From NCBI GenBank assembly GCA_964446865.1, contig CAYURD010000001.1, positions 62,001-126,000 of the forward strand: a DNA stretch of 64,000 nt, in the 5' to 3' direction. Position numbers and translations under genes: made by a program. The stretch is from Glaciecola sp964446865 (GTDB lineage: Bacteria > Pseudomonadota > Gammaproteobacteria > Enterobacterales > Alteromonadaceae). The notes beneath the pieces are model-generated. The model saw only the letters and a program-made list of their open reading frames with translations, was not told where the DNA came from and searched no databases. This document shows, one piece after another, positions 16,745-26,218 of this stretch. The first letter of the stretch is position 1. Each line of letters opens with the position of its first letter.

Positions 16745-19700
16745 ATGAATAAACGACTTATCGTCATCTCAACTGCATTGATGCTAAATGCATGTTCAAA
16801 ATCAGGCTCAAGTGATGAGCCAATGGTGCCACAAACACCAGTAAACGCGCCTGCGACATTCTCAGGTGAACTCACAGGCGAGATTCTCGTTAATCAATCG
16901 GTGTTTAGCGGCACGCTTAATGTGATTGATTCAGATGCCGGCGAGGCTATGGCAATTGCACAAACGGGCACTGCTGGTACCTACGGTACTTTTACCTTGG
17001 CCGTCAATGGCGCATGGACTTACACCATTGACCCACAAAACCAAGCTTTTATAGCATTACCCGAAGATGCAGAACTAAGTGATACCTTTTCAATAAGTTC
17101 AAGCGATAACACAACAAGCCAAGTCACTATTACCTTAAAAGGCATTAACGAGCCCGCTACCTTCACACAAGGCGATGGTGTTAATCAAGCAAGTGTTAAT
17201 AATCAAGAAACTGAGGCCATAGACGGGACGATAACGGTCAGCGATGCCGATACTGGCGAAAGCGCATTCATACCATTGAACAACATAATTTCAACTTACG
17301 GCACATTTTCAATCGACGCCGCGGGTATGTGGTCGTACACACTAGATACAAGTAATACCATTGTAATGGATTTGTCAGTTGGCGAAATGTTAGGCGACGC
17401 GATTAATATTAGTTCGATTGATGGCACGAGCACTGCGGTAAACATCACCATTGTTGGCACTGATCAACAAGCAAGTAACGGGCTTACAAAGGGCAGTATT
17501 GGCGATAATGACACTGTGCCTTCTGTAAATTGTACAACAACGCATAACTCAACAAGCTCTCTTGAAAACGCAGTCAGCTTTGCCATGACTGCAGGTGAAA
17601 CACACTGTTTAGCAGCAGGTAACTACTCGGGATTAGAACTTACATTTGGCGGCTCAGGTACAGCGCAAATGCCTATTACTGTAGCAGCCGAGCAACCTGG
17701 AAGTGTCACCATTAACGGTGAAGTATTTATTGGTATGACTGGCAGTTATGCCGTTTTGCAAGGATTTGTGTTTACAGACGGCACTATTGATAATAGTTTG
17801 CTACAAACGCGTGCTAACTCAAATACCGCCTGTAACAACTGCCGCATCACAGAAAACGTCTTTGTTAACATGGACGCAGGCATTACAGATAGTACTAAGT
17901 GGTTTCAGATTTACGGCACCGGTAATCGGTTTGACCACAATTGGGTATCGGGTAAAACAACGCGCGGTGCGCTTTTTGTCATTGAACGCGGCGATGCCCC
18001 TGGTACTGAAGACAGAACACAAATAGACCATAACTATTTTGGAGATCGTCCACCTAAAGATGGTCTCGCCTATGCACAAGGCAGCGATAACGAATATGAA
18101 GGTATCCGTGTTGGCAGCAGCAGTACACATACGAGCGATTCGTTTGCTGTTATCGAGCACAATTATTTTGAGGCAATCGACGGCGAAGCTGAAGTCATTT
18201 CAATAAAAGCGGGGAATGTTACCGTAAGACATAACACCGTGCGCAATAGTCGTGGGTCAATCGTCAATAGACATGGCGAAGGCGCAATCATCGACAATAA
18301 CTTTATTATAGGAGATGGCAATCCATTCTCTGGCGGTATTCGCGTTGTTGACGCTGACCATTCAATTACGAATAATTACATTGAAGGTGCTCGCTATTTA
18401 AGAACAAATTTCAATGGCGGCATTCTGGTTAGCAATTCAGATGGTTCGACATCTAATGGATACCAAGATGTCGAAAATGTATTGGTGGCCAATAATACTG
18501 TTGTAGACAGCGTAAATAGTATTAATTTGTACGCAGGTAGCCGAAGTGACCGCCCAGATAGTGTCTATTTTGTGAATAATGTGGTTGATAATGCGATTGG
18601 GCCAGTGATTAGAAATGCAGGCACTTTACCGACAAATTCAAATTATGCCGGCAACTATGTACACGGCGCAAGCTTTGCCGACGATGACGTGACCAGCTTA
18701 GATGGATTTAGTTTTGTTGACCCGATGCTTGAAACTGCATCACTAAATGGCACTCAAGCAATTTTGCGTCCGAGCGCTAGCAGCCCCAGTTTACTCGCAG
18801 ATACCAGCGCCACCATTGGCGAATTTACCTTGCCAAGCCTTGATGTTGACGGGCAAATGCGCACTGATATGTCAGTGTCTGGCGCCGATGAATTAGTTGA
18901 TGAAGAGCCTATGAGCACTGCGCTTCGCGGTATTCTTTCTCCTAATTTAGTGGGTCCAATTAGCTACGACGCACCTCAGCCGAGCCTGAGCATAATGGCG
19001 GTTAATATTAATAACGCAAAGTTTGATAACGGCGATTTAAGTGGATGGACCGTTACCAATGCAAATTTTGTCGATGACACTGATAAAGCATTTTCAGGTA
19101 ATACAAGCGCTGAAGTAATGGGGCCAACTAGCGCCATTACTCAATCGGTTGCGGTGCAGGCCAATACAAACTATACCTTGTCTGCTTTTATCGCGGGTAA
19201 AGGACAACTTCAAGCTCAAGTAGGTGCCCAAGAGTTTAAGACTGACAATACCTCTTCGAATGGCGCTTTAAACTATGTTTTTAATTCAGTTAGCTTCAAT
19301 TCTGGTGGTAACACAAGCATCAATATCATTGCCAAAGTTGACGATAGTGTCATTAACGAAGTGGCTATCAATAACGCTAGTTTTGCCAGTAATCAAGACG
19401 GCTGGGTGGTTAACGAAGGCACTGGTATTGGGCAGGTGCAAGATTCGAGCAACGCAGCTGATGGCGACGATGGCTCGATTAAATTTACGCACAATGACGC
19501 CGACAGCGGAACCCCCTACCAACCATATATTGCCCAAACAGTATCTGTTGAGGCAAACACAGAATATACGCTGCAAATGTATGTCTTGCTAAAAAGTAAC
19601 GATGAACAAGACGCGACGGTGCGCTTTGGTGTACACACGGGTCAAGCCATTCAAAATGATGTATTTGACGATGCGAGTATTATTGCTTCTAAAAATTCGG

Positions 19701-19930
19701 TTTATGCTGATTTAGCGGTAGATTCAAACGCCGAAGATAGTTTTAGGCCAGATACGATTGTGTTTAATTCGGGCGATAACACTAGCATCACGATTTTTGC
19801 CCAATATCAAAGTGTATTAGGCGATGACATCAGAATTGACCAATTCAGCTTAAGCTCTAGTGGCGCTCCAGCAAACGATACTCGTGCTACCTTTGATGAC
19901 TTTAGGTTAGTCTCACATCCATCTCTTTGA
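16745..19930 (+). CDS. PL6-family alginate lyase lipoprotein, multidomain
   Basis: 1061 residues from the ATG at 16745 (AAAGGA upstream; an earlier GTG start at 16715 is less likely). Lipoprotein signal ending LMLNAC (C17). Then two VCBS/cadherin-like repeats (about 35-240, each with GTY/STYGTF...W.YT), a right-handed beta-helix PL6 domain (about 260-720), and two carbohydrate-binding-like jelly-roll modules (about 740-1060; NGDLSGWTV and NQDGWVVNEG). PL6 enzymes cleave alginate by beta-elimination. K488 (SIKAGN) and R509 (NRHGEG) are 21 residues apart, as are K250/R271 of chondroitinase B in the same family. Likely surface-anchored alginate depolymerase. No other alginate genes are adjacent. 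Confidence 0.88.
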   Translation: MNKRLIVISTALMLNACSKSGSSDEPMVPQTPVNAPATFSGELTGEILVNQSVFSGTLNVIDSDAGEAMAIAQTGTAGTYGTFTLAVNGAWTYTIDPQNQAFIALPEDAELSDTFSISSSDNTTSQVTITLKGINEPATFTQGDGVNQASVNNQETEAIDGTITVSDADTGESAFIPLNNIISTYGTFSIDAAGMWSYTLDTSNTIVMDLSVGEMLGDAINISSIDGTSTAVNITIVGTDQQASNGLTKGSIGDNDTVPSVNCTTTHNSTSSLENAVSFAMTAGETHCLAAGNYSGLELTFGGSGTAQMPITVAAEQPGSVTINGEVFIGMTGSYAVLQGFVFTDGTIDNSLLQTRANSNTACNNCRITENVFVNMDAGITDSTKWFQIYGTGNRFDHNWVSGKTTRGALFVIERGDAPGTEDRTQIDHNYFGDRPPKDGLAYAQGSDNEYEGIRVGSSSTHTSDSFAVIEHNYFEAIDGEAEVISIKAGNVTVRHNTVRNSRGSIVNRHGEGAIIDNNFIIGDGNPFSGGIRVVDADHSITNNYIEGARYLRTNFNGGILVSNSDGSTSNGYQDVENVLVANNTVVDSVNSINLYAGSRSDRPDSVYFVNNVVDNAIGPVIRNAGTLPTNSNYAGNYVHGASFADDDVTSLDGFSFVDPMLETASLNGTQAILRPSASSPSLLADTSATIGEFTLPSLDVDGQMRTDMSVSGADELVDEEPMSTALRGILSPNLVGPISYDAPQPSLSIMAVNINNAKFDNGDLSGWTVTNANFVDDTDKAFSGNTSAEVMGPTSAITQSVAVQANTNYTLSAFIAGKGQLQAQVGAQEFKTDNTSSNGALNYVFNSVSFNSGGNTSINIIAKVDDSVINEVAINNASFASNQDGWVVNEGTGIGQVQDSSNAADGDDGSIKFTHNDADSGTPYQPYIAQTVSVEANTEYTLQMYVLLKSNDEQDATVRFGVHTGQAIQNDVFDDASIIASKNSVYADLAVDSNAEDSFRPDTIVFNSGDNTSITIFAQYQSVLGDDIRIDQFSLSSSGAPANDTRATFDDFRLVSHPSL

Positions 19931-19966
19931 TAGCAACTGCAAGCAAAGCGAAACATGCCTAACAAT

Positions 19967-19996
19967 GCTGACCAGCGTTATTGAAACGCGGTCAGC
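19967..19996 (+). terminator. Hairpin after the alginate lyase gene
   Basis: GCTGACC-A-GCGTT pairs with AACGC-GGTCAGC around ATTGA, a 12-bp stem with one bulged A. No T-run follows directly, so it may be Rho-assisted or an mRNA 3' stabiliser. Confidence 0.5.
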
Positions 19997-20121
19997 CTTC
20001 ACTGACTGCTTTTAATAAGGTACACTTGCGCGCAATCTTGCCGGTAGACCTTAACAATGTTAATTACACCTGCAATGTCTTTGCTCTTCTCCATCAATAG
20101 CTGTGACCATAGGTGTATAAT

Positions 20122-21390
20122 TTGAAAAGTTTTGAAAACCTTGAACTTGACGACGAGCTAGTAAGTGCCGTTAGAAAAATGGGTTATAGCGAGCCAACTA
20201 GCATACAAAAGCTAGTCATTCCCGATGCAATGGAAGGCAAAGACATACTCGCCAGCGCACCTACCGGCACTGGCAAAACTGCCGCATTTGTGCTGCCTAT
20301 TTGCCAATTTTTGCTCGATTACCCTAATAAACATAATAATTCAGCGCGCTCGCTTATTTTAGTTCCTACTCGTGAGCTAGCGTATCAGGTAGCGGAACAA
20401 GCAGAGCAAATATGTGAGCTTACCGACTTGGTCGTAGGTGTGATAACGGGCGGCATTAATTATGGTACCGACAAAGACACTCTTTCTAATCGTGTTGATA
20501 TACTAGTCGCCACGCCCGGACGTCTACTTGAGCATATTCAAAATGAGGCGTTTGACTGCCGGGACATAGAAACACTCGTATTAGACGAAGCCGATCGTAT
20601 GTTAGACATGGGTTTTGCAACAGTGGTCAATCAAATCGCTGAAGAAGCAAGATGGCGAAAACAAACCATGCTTTTTTCAGCAACACTTGAAGGACGAGGT
20701 GTGCGTAATTTTGCTCGTGATATTTTAGATGAGCCAATAGAATGTAACGCATCATCTTCTCGAAAAGAAAAAGCAAAAACCTTACAGTGGTATCATTTGT
20801 GCGATGATAGAAATCATAAAGATGCATTACTAGAATATCATTTAAGCAATACTATAGAGTCGTGTGTGGTGTTTATTAAAACCCGCGAACGACTGCACCA
20901 AATAAAGGATTACCTGTTTAGCAAAGGCTATAAAGTCGCTTATTTGCAAGGTGAAATGCCGCAAGATAAAAGACTTGCCGCGCTTAAGCAGTTTAAAGAA
21001 GGCGAGGTAAATATACTTATCGCGACCGACGTTGCTGCCAGAGGAATTGACGTTCCTGATGTGTCACATGTTATTAACTACGATATGCCGCGCGGCGCCG
21101 ATGTTTATTTACACAGAATTGGGCGCACCGGCAGAGCAGGCGCTAAAGGCGTGGCCATATCCTTAATTGAAGCGCACGACTTTATGTGGGTCGATAAAAT
21201 AATACGTTACACTCAAGATGCTTTTAAACCCCGCGTAATAGACGAATTAAAACCTAAAAATAAAGCGCCTAGTGTCAGCAAAAAGAAAAAGCCGAAAAAG
21301 AAAAAAGGCGCGAAAGGCAAAGTAGTTTTGGGTAAGCGTAAATCACCTAAAAAACGTAAAGGCGCACGTCCAGCGTCCCCAAACAAATAG
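20122..21390 (+). CDS. srmB: DEAD-box RNA helicase SrmB
   Basis: ATP-dependent RNA helicase that aids early assembly of the 50S ribosomal subunit. 422 residues from the TTG at 20122 (a GTG at 20113 adds three). All motifs are present: Q motif PTSIQKLVIP, Walker A APTGTGKT, PTRELA, TPGRLL, DEAD, SAT, ATDVAARGIDVPDVSHV, HRIGRTGRAG. SrmB-specific stretches are DCRDIETLVLDEADRMLDMGF, RWRKQTMLFSATLEG and RVIDELKPK..APS. Lys/Arg-rich C-terminal tail, as in SrmB. Followed closely by rdgB and hemW, with no terminator between. Confidence 0.93.
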   Translation: MKSFENLELDDELVSAVRKMGYSEPTSIQKLVIPDAMEGKDILASAPTGTGKTAAFVLPICQFLLDYPNKHNNSARSLILVPTRELAYQVAEQAEQICELTDLVVGVITGGINYGTDKDTLSNRVDILVATPGRLLEHIQNEAFDCRDIETLVLDEADRMLDMGFATVVNQIAEEARWRKQTMLFSATLEGRGVRNFARDILDEPIECNASSSRKEKAKTLQWYHLCDDRNHKDALLEYHLSNTIESCVVFIKTRERLHQIKDYLFSKGYKVAYLQGEMPQDKRLAALKQFKEGEVNILIATDVAARGIDVPDVSHVINYDMPRGADVYLHRIGRTGRAGAKGVAISLIEAHDFMWVDKIIRYTQDAFKPRVIDELKPKNKAPSVSKKKKPKKKKGAKGKVVLGKRKSPKKRKGARPASPNK

Positions 21391-21418
21391 TAAGCAACTC
21401 GAATAAACGGTAAATACC

Positions 21419-22009
21419 ATGAAAAAAATCGTGCTAGCCACTGGCAACAAAGGCAAAGTCGCCGAATTTTCACATTTGTTCGCTCAATATCATATTGACG
21501 TTATTGAGCAATCTGCATTTGCCGTGACTGATGTTGCTGAGACCGGCGCTACCTTTATTGAAAACGCCATTATTAAAGCACGTCACGCGAGTGAATCAAC
21601 TGGCTTACCGGCTATTGCTGATGATAGTGGTTTAGTGGTTAACGCACTAAATGGCGCGCCAGGTATTTATTCTGCTCGCTACGCTGGTGAGCACGGTAAT
21701 GATGACGCCAACTGTGAAAAGCTGCTTGATGAATTAAATGGAGAAGCCGACAGGCGTGCTAAATTCTTATGCGTATTGGTGTTTATGAAGCATGCTAATG
21801 ACCCATGCCCCATCATTTGCCAAGGTGAATGGCACGGCGAAATCACCGACCAGTTGCAAGGTGATGGTGGTTTTGGCTATGACCCCTTATTTTTTGTACC
21901 CGATCAAAATTTGACGGCCGCCGAACTTGGTAAAGATGTCAAAAATACCATTAGTCATCGGGCTAAAGCGCTGAAACAGCTTATGCAACAAATTGAAATA
22001 AGCGTATAA
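21419..22009 (+). CDS. rdgB: RdgB/HAM1 non-canonical purine NTP pyrophosphatase
   Basis: Hydrolyses dITP, XTP and related damaged purine nucleotides to monophosphates, keeping them out of DNA. 196 residues (E. coli 197). Visible: LATGNKGKVAEF at the N-terminus, the catalytic ADDSGLVVNALNGAPGIYSARYAGE block, GDGGFGYDPLFFVP, and SHRAKAL at the C-terminus. Lies 28 bp after srmB and 34 bp before hemW in one direction. Confidence 0.96.
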   Translation: MKKIVLATGNKGKVAEFSHLFAQYHIDVIEQSAFAVTDVAETGATFIENAIIKARHASESTGLPAIADDSGLVVNALNGAPGIYSARYAGEHGNDDANCEKLLDELNGEADRRAKFLCVLVFMKHANDPCPIICQGEWHGEITDQLQGDGGFGYDPLFFVPDQNLTAAELGKDVKNTISHRAKALKQLMQQIEISV

Positions 22010-22043
22010 GCATCTAACTAGTGTTGAAAATGGTTGATTAATA

Positions 22044-23231
22044 TTGAGTATACTGCACACCATTCCTTTATCTTTATACATTCATATTCCATGGTGTGTG
22101 CAAAAGTGTCCGTACTGCGACTTTAATTCGCATCAACTAAAAAGTGAATTACCTGAAAAAGAGTACATTGCCCATTTATTGGCCGATTTAGACCAAGATT
22201 TACCCTTAGTATCCCATAAAAATGAAGTTAGAGAGCTAAAAAGCATCTTTATAGGGGGCGGCACACCAAGCCTTTTAAGCGTTGAAGCAATGCAGATCTT
22301 GCTTGATGGGGTCAAAAAAAGAATGCCTATTGCTACTAGTGCTGAAATTACTATGGAAGCAAACCCCGGCACGGTAGAAGCCGACAAATTTACGGGCTTT
22401 AAACACGCCGGTATTACGCGAATTTCGATTGGCATACAGAGCTTTCAATCACAACACTTAGCTATCTTAGGTCGCATCCATGATGCTCAACAAGCACATA
22501 ATGCGGTCAATTTTGCCAGTGAACTCCAACTTCGCTCGTTTAATACCGATTTGATGCATGGCTTGCCTAGCCAGAGTGTTGAGAATGCCTTAAGTGATTT
22601 AACGCAAGCCATTGACCATGCTCCGCCGCATCTGTCTTGGTATCAACTCACCATTGAGCCAAATACCTTATTTTATTCAAAGCCGCCAACACTGCCTGTA
22701 GATGATGTACTTTGGGATATTCAAACGAAAGGCGCTGACTTACTTGCTGCTCATGGCTACGAGCAGTATGAGATATCGGCATATGCTCAAAAAGGCCACC
22801 AATGCCAACATAATATTAACTACTGGCGCTATGGTGACTATTTAGGTATTGGCTGTGGTGCGCATGGTAAGATCACTAATTTGCATGAGAACAAACAAAA
22901 TCCTCAACAAAACCTTTATGAGATCAGCAGAACTGTCAAAGTTAAACATCCAAAAGGGTATATGGATATTAGTCGACCTTATCTTCATCAATCACGGCAT
23001 GTTGAGAATGACGACCTAGGGTTTGAGTTTTTTATGAACCGCTTTAGATTATTAGAAAGATGCCCGAAAGCAGATTTTGTTAGATACACTGGACGCCAGC
23101 TCGAGTCTTCAGAAATAGCGATATTAGACAAGCTGATTGCTAAAGGCTTGCTATTAAATAGTCAAGACCATTGGCAAGTAAGTGAGCTTGGAAGACGTTA
23201 TTTAAATACCATGCTTGAAGAGTTTGTGTAG
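22044..23231 (+). CDS. hemW: Radical SAM heme chaperone HemW
   Basis: Formerly annotated as oxygen-independent coproporphyrinogen oxidase; HemW carries heme to target proteins. 395 residues. Radical-SAM cysteines CVQKCPYC near residues 18-25, with the HemW-type F after the last C (coproporphyrinogen dehydrogenase HemN has a longer N-terminus). GGGTPSLL, EANPGTVE, RISIGIQSFQ and GYEQYEISAYA are seen. Start is TTG at 22044; no ATG precedes the conserved region and the ribosome site is poor. The usual gammaproteobacterial partner rdgB is just upstream. Confidence 0.93.
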   Translation: MSILHTIPLSLYIHIPWCVQKCPYCDFNSHQLKSELPEKEYIAHLLADLDQDLPLVSHKNEVRELKSIFIGGGTPSLLSVEAMQILLDGVKKRMPIATSAEITMEANPGTVEADKFTGFKHAGITRISIGIQSFQSQHLAILGRIHDAQQAHNAVNFASELQLRSFNTDLMHGLPSQSVENALSDLTQAIDHAPPHLSWYQLTIEPNTLFYSKPPTLPVDDVLWDIQTKGADLLAAHGYEQYEISAYAQKGHQCQHNINYWRYGDYLGIGCGAHGKITNLHENKQNPQQNLYEISRTVKVKHPKGYMDISRPYLHQSRHVENDDLGFEFFMNRFRLLERCPKADFVRYTGRQLESSEIAILDKLIAKGLLLNSQDHWQVSELGRRYLNTMLEEFV

Positions 23232-23305
23232 AAGCGTAGCACTTTCTTAATTTTACGGTCTCAACTTAGCTATTTGCCATCACTAAGAATTCTCCAAGCA
23301 AGGAA

Positions 23306-23863
23306 TCATTCAGCAATGTTATCTCTCACCAAACGGACAAATAAATTCCTCGTTTTCACCCGCTGTGACACGCTTGCGTTAGTGAATGCAATCGACCATG
23401 CAGCTTGTTCATCTAAAATTGACGGAGAACTCGTCCAATAGTAGTCGGGTGAGGTATTTGGAAAAACAGTATCGTTTATAGATGGTCTCACGCAAGCACG
23501 CTCGCTTATCACGCTTAATTCTTTTACATTTGGCAATCGCCAACTCATCAAGTTATTAGTGGTATTTGTTTGACTCTCTTGCAGTGCTTCTTGCCACGTT
23601 AATGGACGAGGTTCGTCTGTGCAAGTATTGCCATTCCATGTTTGACCAACACTACAGCGCATAAAAATGAGATTTGAAGCAATATGCAGTACTTCTCCAT
23701 TTGGTCGTAGTACAAAATCTGCCTCATTTGCGGTTTCTGGGATCCCACCTGGGCATGTTGCAGGGGGCTGAAGGGTTTCATCGCTCTGAGCAAATGCTAA
23801 TGGCAATGCAAGCAATGTATTTAAAAAGACTATGATTACGCGTTTTTTAATAAGCCATTTCAT
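23306..23863 (-). CDS. Secreted DUF1566 (Lcl C-terminal-like) protein
   Basis: 185 residues with a signal peptide ending near AFAQ. The rest is a DUF1566 domain: LTWQEALQES, WRLPNVKELSVI, YYWTSSPSI, and RLVRD at the end. DUF1566 domains occur in secreted or surface proteins; no enzymatic role is established to my knowledge. Four cysteines could form disulfides. It overlaps the larger upstream DUF1566 gene by four bases (ATGA), so the two are made together and may form a pair. Confidence 0.72.
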   Translation of the reverse strand: MKWLIKKRVIIVFLNTLLALPLAFAQSDETLQPPATCPGGIPETANEADFVLRPNGEVLHIASNLIFMRCSVGQTWNGNTCTDEPRPLTWQEALQESQTNTTNNLMSWRLPNVKELSVISERACVRPSINDTVFPNTSPDYYWTSSPSILDEQAAWSIAFTNASVSQRVKTRNLFVRLVRDNIAE

Positions 23864-25605
23864 CGACCAGCCCTCACTAACACTATTCGTTGTTCGCTTA
23901 ATTTGTTAACAAAACCATCATTCCCGGTGTTCATATCAAAAGCCCACGCATTACGCGCAATGTCATCCGATACGCCATCGGCGCTGCTCTGGCTTGTCCA
24001 GTACCAAAGAGGCCCATCAGCATTACTTGCCCAAAACGGAAAAAACGCTGTATCGACCATTGGCGGTGCCGATTTACCGTAGTGAATAATTGACTGCAGT
24101 TCTGAAGGGCTCGGCAGGCGCCAGTCAAAAAATCCGCACAAACCTTCACTATTTAGCGCTTGCGTATACGCTTGAGTATTGCACTGGCCGCTACTTTGGT
24201 TGCAGCTAGTGGAATCTTCGTTTTGTGCGCCTTCAAAATTACCATTTTCTTCTTCACTGAACCACGTCACTTTTTGATCAACATAATTAATACTGGTGAC
24301 ATCAATATTACTTTTTATTTGCCACACTAAGCCTGTCACATTGTCACGTACGCAGCTATATGTTGGGTCTGAATTTGGATCTTGTTCTAAGATTGGGTCG
24401 CCATTGTTATCAAGTCTGGTGAAATCAAAACCATTCTCTCCTTGTCCGACTTTAGTTACTTGTCCAGAAGCATTTTGACGGTCGCTACCATAAGCCGCAT
24501 CTTGACCAGGATAATCTACTTGATATTGAGTAGAGGTAGACTGCGAATCAGCAAAGTGGACAATGCCCGTGTCGTTAAAGACTTTTGGAACTGGCGCGTA
24601 TACTTGAACGGTCTGCTCTTCAATCACTTCATTAAAAAAGCTATCTTCAACGCTTATTTGATAAGTGAGCGACGTATTTTGCTGCACAAGTGGACTGATG
24701 GCTGCTGTTATAAATTGAGTGTCGTCGATGAAATCGACTGGCGTATCAGCCATCCATATGGCGTTAAATGGTGATGCATCTGGCGCTAAACTACTCGCAG
24801 AGGCAGATAAATGCACTAACTCGCCAGAAAATACATTTTTTATTGGCACTGATGTGACCACTGGAATGGTTTGTGATTGCGCAAGCAGCACTAATGAAAT
24901 ATCAGTACTGCTTGTAGTTTGTTCTTGATCAGTCACATTCAAGCGAAACTGCGCTTGTGTTTCTTGTTCAAGTATTGGTGTGATAACACTAATAATAGCT
25001 TGGCTAGTATCGACACCGGCTAACAAGTTAGGGCCGGAAATTTGTTGCCACCTATATTCAGCAATATCGGCGATATTTGGCATAGGATCAGGGTCGGTAC
25101 TTGAGCCCGCGTCTAGTGTAATCGTCGATAAAGTTGGATAACTTCGCTCTGCGTAAGGCGTTATTTGATTAGTGGTAATAATTGCCAGCGGTGGCTCGTT
25201 TACTGGGTTAACGTTAAGGGTGATTGTATCAGATTGCTCGTTACCAGCAGCGTCACTTGCCCTTAAGGTTAGGGTATATTGTTGAACTTGTGTCGTGGAT
25301 GGGGCAAGCACAGTGGCATTAGCAACGCTTGTATCTGTATGCGTTATCTGCACCTGTGATGGCGCTTGCCACGTAAAGGTAATTGCACCACTACCACCGC
25401 TGCTACCACCGACTAAATCAGCACTTTCATCTTCGTTAAGTGTCAGGTTTGTGCCAGCATTAACAAGCAATGGCTGCACCGTTGTGGGTGCTTGTCCATC
25501 GCCTGTATCATCTGAACCGCCAGAACCGCCGCAAGCCATCAGACCAAGCAAACACAAAAAACAAGTGCTTAACTTCAGACAATAAATTAAACGTGGAATA
25601 TGCAA
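23860..25605 (-). CDS. PKD/Ig-like lipoprotein with C-terminal DUF1566 domain
   Basis: 581 residues. Lipobox GLMAC (C25) followed by a Gly/Ser/Asp linker, so an anchored lipoprotein. Then three or so PKD/cadherin-like Ig domains (about 50-340; LNEDESADL, TLTLRASDAAGNEQSDTITL, LDAGSSTDPDP). The C-terminal 240 residues are a DUF1566 module: DNVTGLVWQIKS, FFDWRLPSPSELQSI, YWTSQS, IVLVRAGR. A surface-exposed adhesion or sensing role is plausible but unproven. Operon with the smaller DUF1566 protein downstream. Confidence 0.75.
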   Translation of the reverse strand: MHIPRLIYCLKLSTCFLCLLGLMACGGSGGSDDTGDGQAPTTVQPLLVNAGTNLTLNEDESADLVGGSSGGSGAITFTWQAPSQVQITHTDTSVANATVLAPSTTQVQQYTLTLRASDAAGNEQSDTITLNVNPVNEPPLAIITTNQITPYAERSYPTLSTITLDAGSSTDPDPMPNIADIAEYRWQQISGPNLLAGVDTSQAIISVITPILEQETQAQFRLNVTDQEQTTSSTDISLVLLAQSQTIPVVTSVPIKNVFSGELVHLSASASSLAPDASPFNAIWMADTPVDFIDDTQFITAAISPLVQQNTSLTYQISVEDSFFNEVIEEQTVQVYAPVPKVFNDTGIVHFADSQSTSTQYQVDYPGQDAAYGSDRQNASGQVTKVGQGENGFDFTRLDNNGDPILEQDPNSDPTYSCVRDNVTGLVWQIKSNIDVTSINYVDQKVTWFSEEENGNFEGAQNEDSTSCNQSSGQCNTQAYTQALNSEGLCGFFDWRLPSPSELQSIIHYGKSAPPMVDTAFFPFWASNADGPLWYWTSQSSADGVSDDIARNAWAFDMNTGNDGFVNKLSEQRIVLVRAGR

Positions 25606-25693
25606 ATTACCGTAACCCTTAATATAAAATATATCGATTAAGGCTTTGCAAAGCGTGTACCAATTTTAATTTAGGGTTAGAAATGATGAAAAG

Positions 25694-26218
25694 TTATGAA
25701 TTGCGCTCGTTCATTTCGTTTTGAGAAACTTGTAGCGCTAGGAGTTGCTTTTTGGCCGATGCTGCATCAGTCATGTCGTAGATCATCATACATAAATTAT
25801 CGACTTGTCCTGTGGCCGACACCAATGGCGAAAATACAACGTTTTGATACATGTAGGGAGCGTTGCTCGTAATTGGTCGGTAATTTCTGAATTTAAACAA
25901 ATAGGGACGCTGCTCCCAAGTGATAAAGGCACGTGTGCGCAATTCGAAGACAGGGCGCGTTTTTGCCTTCATCCACCTGCCGTCGATATCAGGAAATAAG
26001 CTAAACAAATTCACGTCTCTAACATCTGACGGTAACAAGCCCGAATGCGCTTCCATAAAGCCATTCCAAACCTTTATTTCAAAGTCTCTGTTAAACACGA
26101 CAATACCAACATCGACTGTTTGAACCATGTTCATCATCCAATGGAATTCGAGCAAATCGTCTAAAGCTTCCTGCTTCTTGTTAGCAGTATTGGCGCTTGA
26201 AGTATCAGCATTCATCAT
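25694..26218 (-). CDS. Single PAS-domain protein
   Basis: 174 residues. One PAS domain at about 32-155 (MVQTVDVGIVVFNRDFEIKV, then WNGFMEAHSG); a short coiled tail follows, with no output domain. Its ATG shares one base with the stop of the response regulator-CheC gene (TAATGATG), so translation is coupled. In related bacteria the partner of such a regulator often carries a GGDEF domain; here the frame ends cleanly at NERNS. It is probably a sensory adaptor for the adjacent regulator. Confidence 0.72.
   Translation of the reverse strand: MMNADTSSANTANKKQEALDDLLEFHWMMNMVQTVDVGIVVFNRDFEIKVWNGFMEAHSGLLPSDVRDVNLFSLFPDIDGRWMKAKTRPVFELRTRAFITWEQRPYLFKFRNYRPITSNAPYMYQNVVFSPLVSATGQVDNLCMMIYDMTDAASAKKQLLALQVSQNEMNERNS

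Noticed and set aside
16264..19930. Alginate utilisation locus
   Set aside because: The PL6 gene is alone; neighbours are gspA and srmB, and no transporter, KdgF or oligoalginate lyase is adjacent.
24442..24774. 110-residue plus-strand frame within the DUF1566 lipoprotein
   Set aside because: Antisense to a well-supported gene, with no homology that I recognise and no ribosome site.
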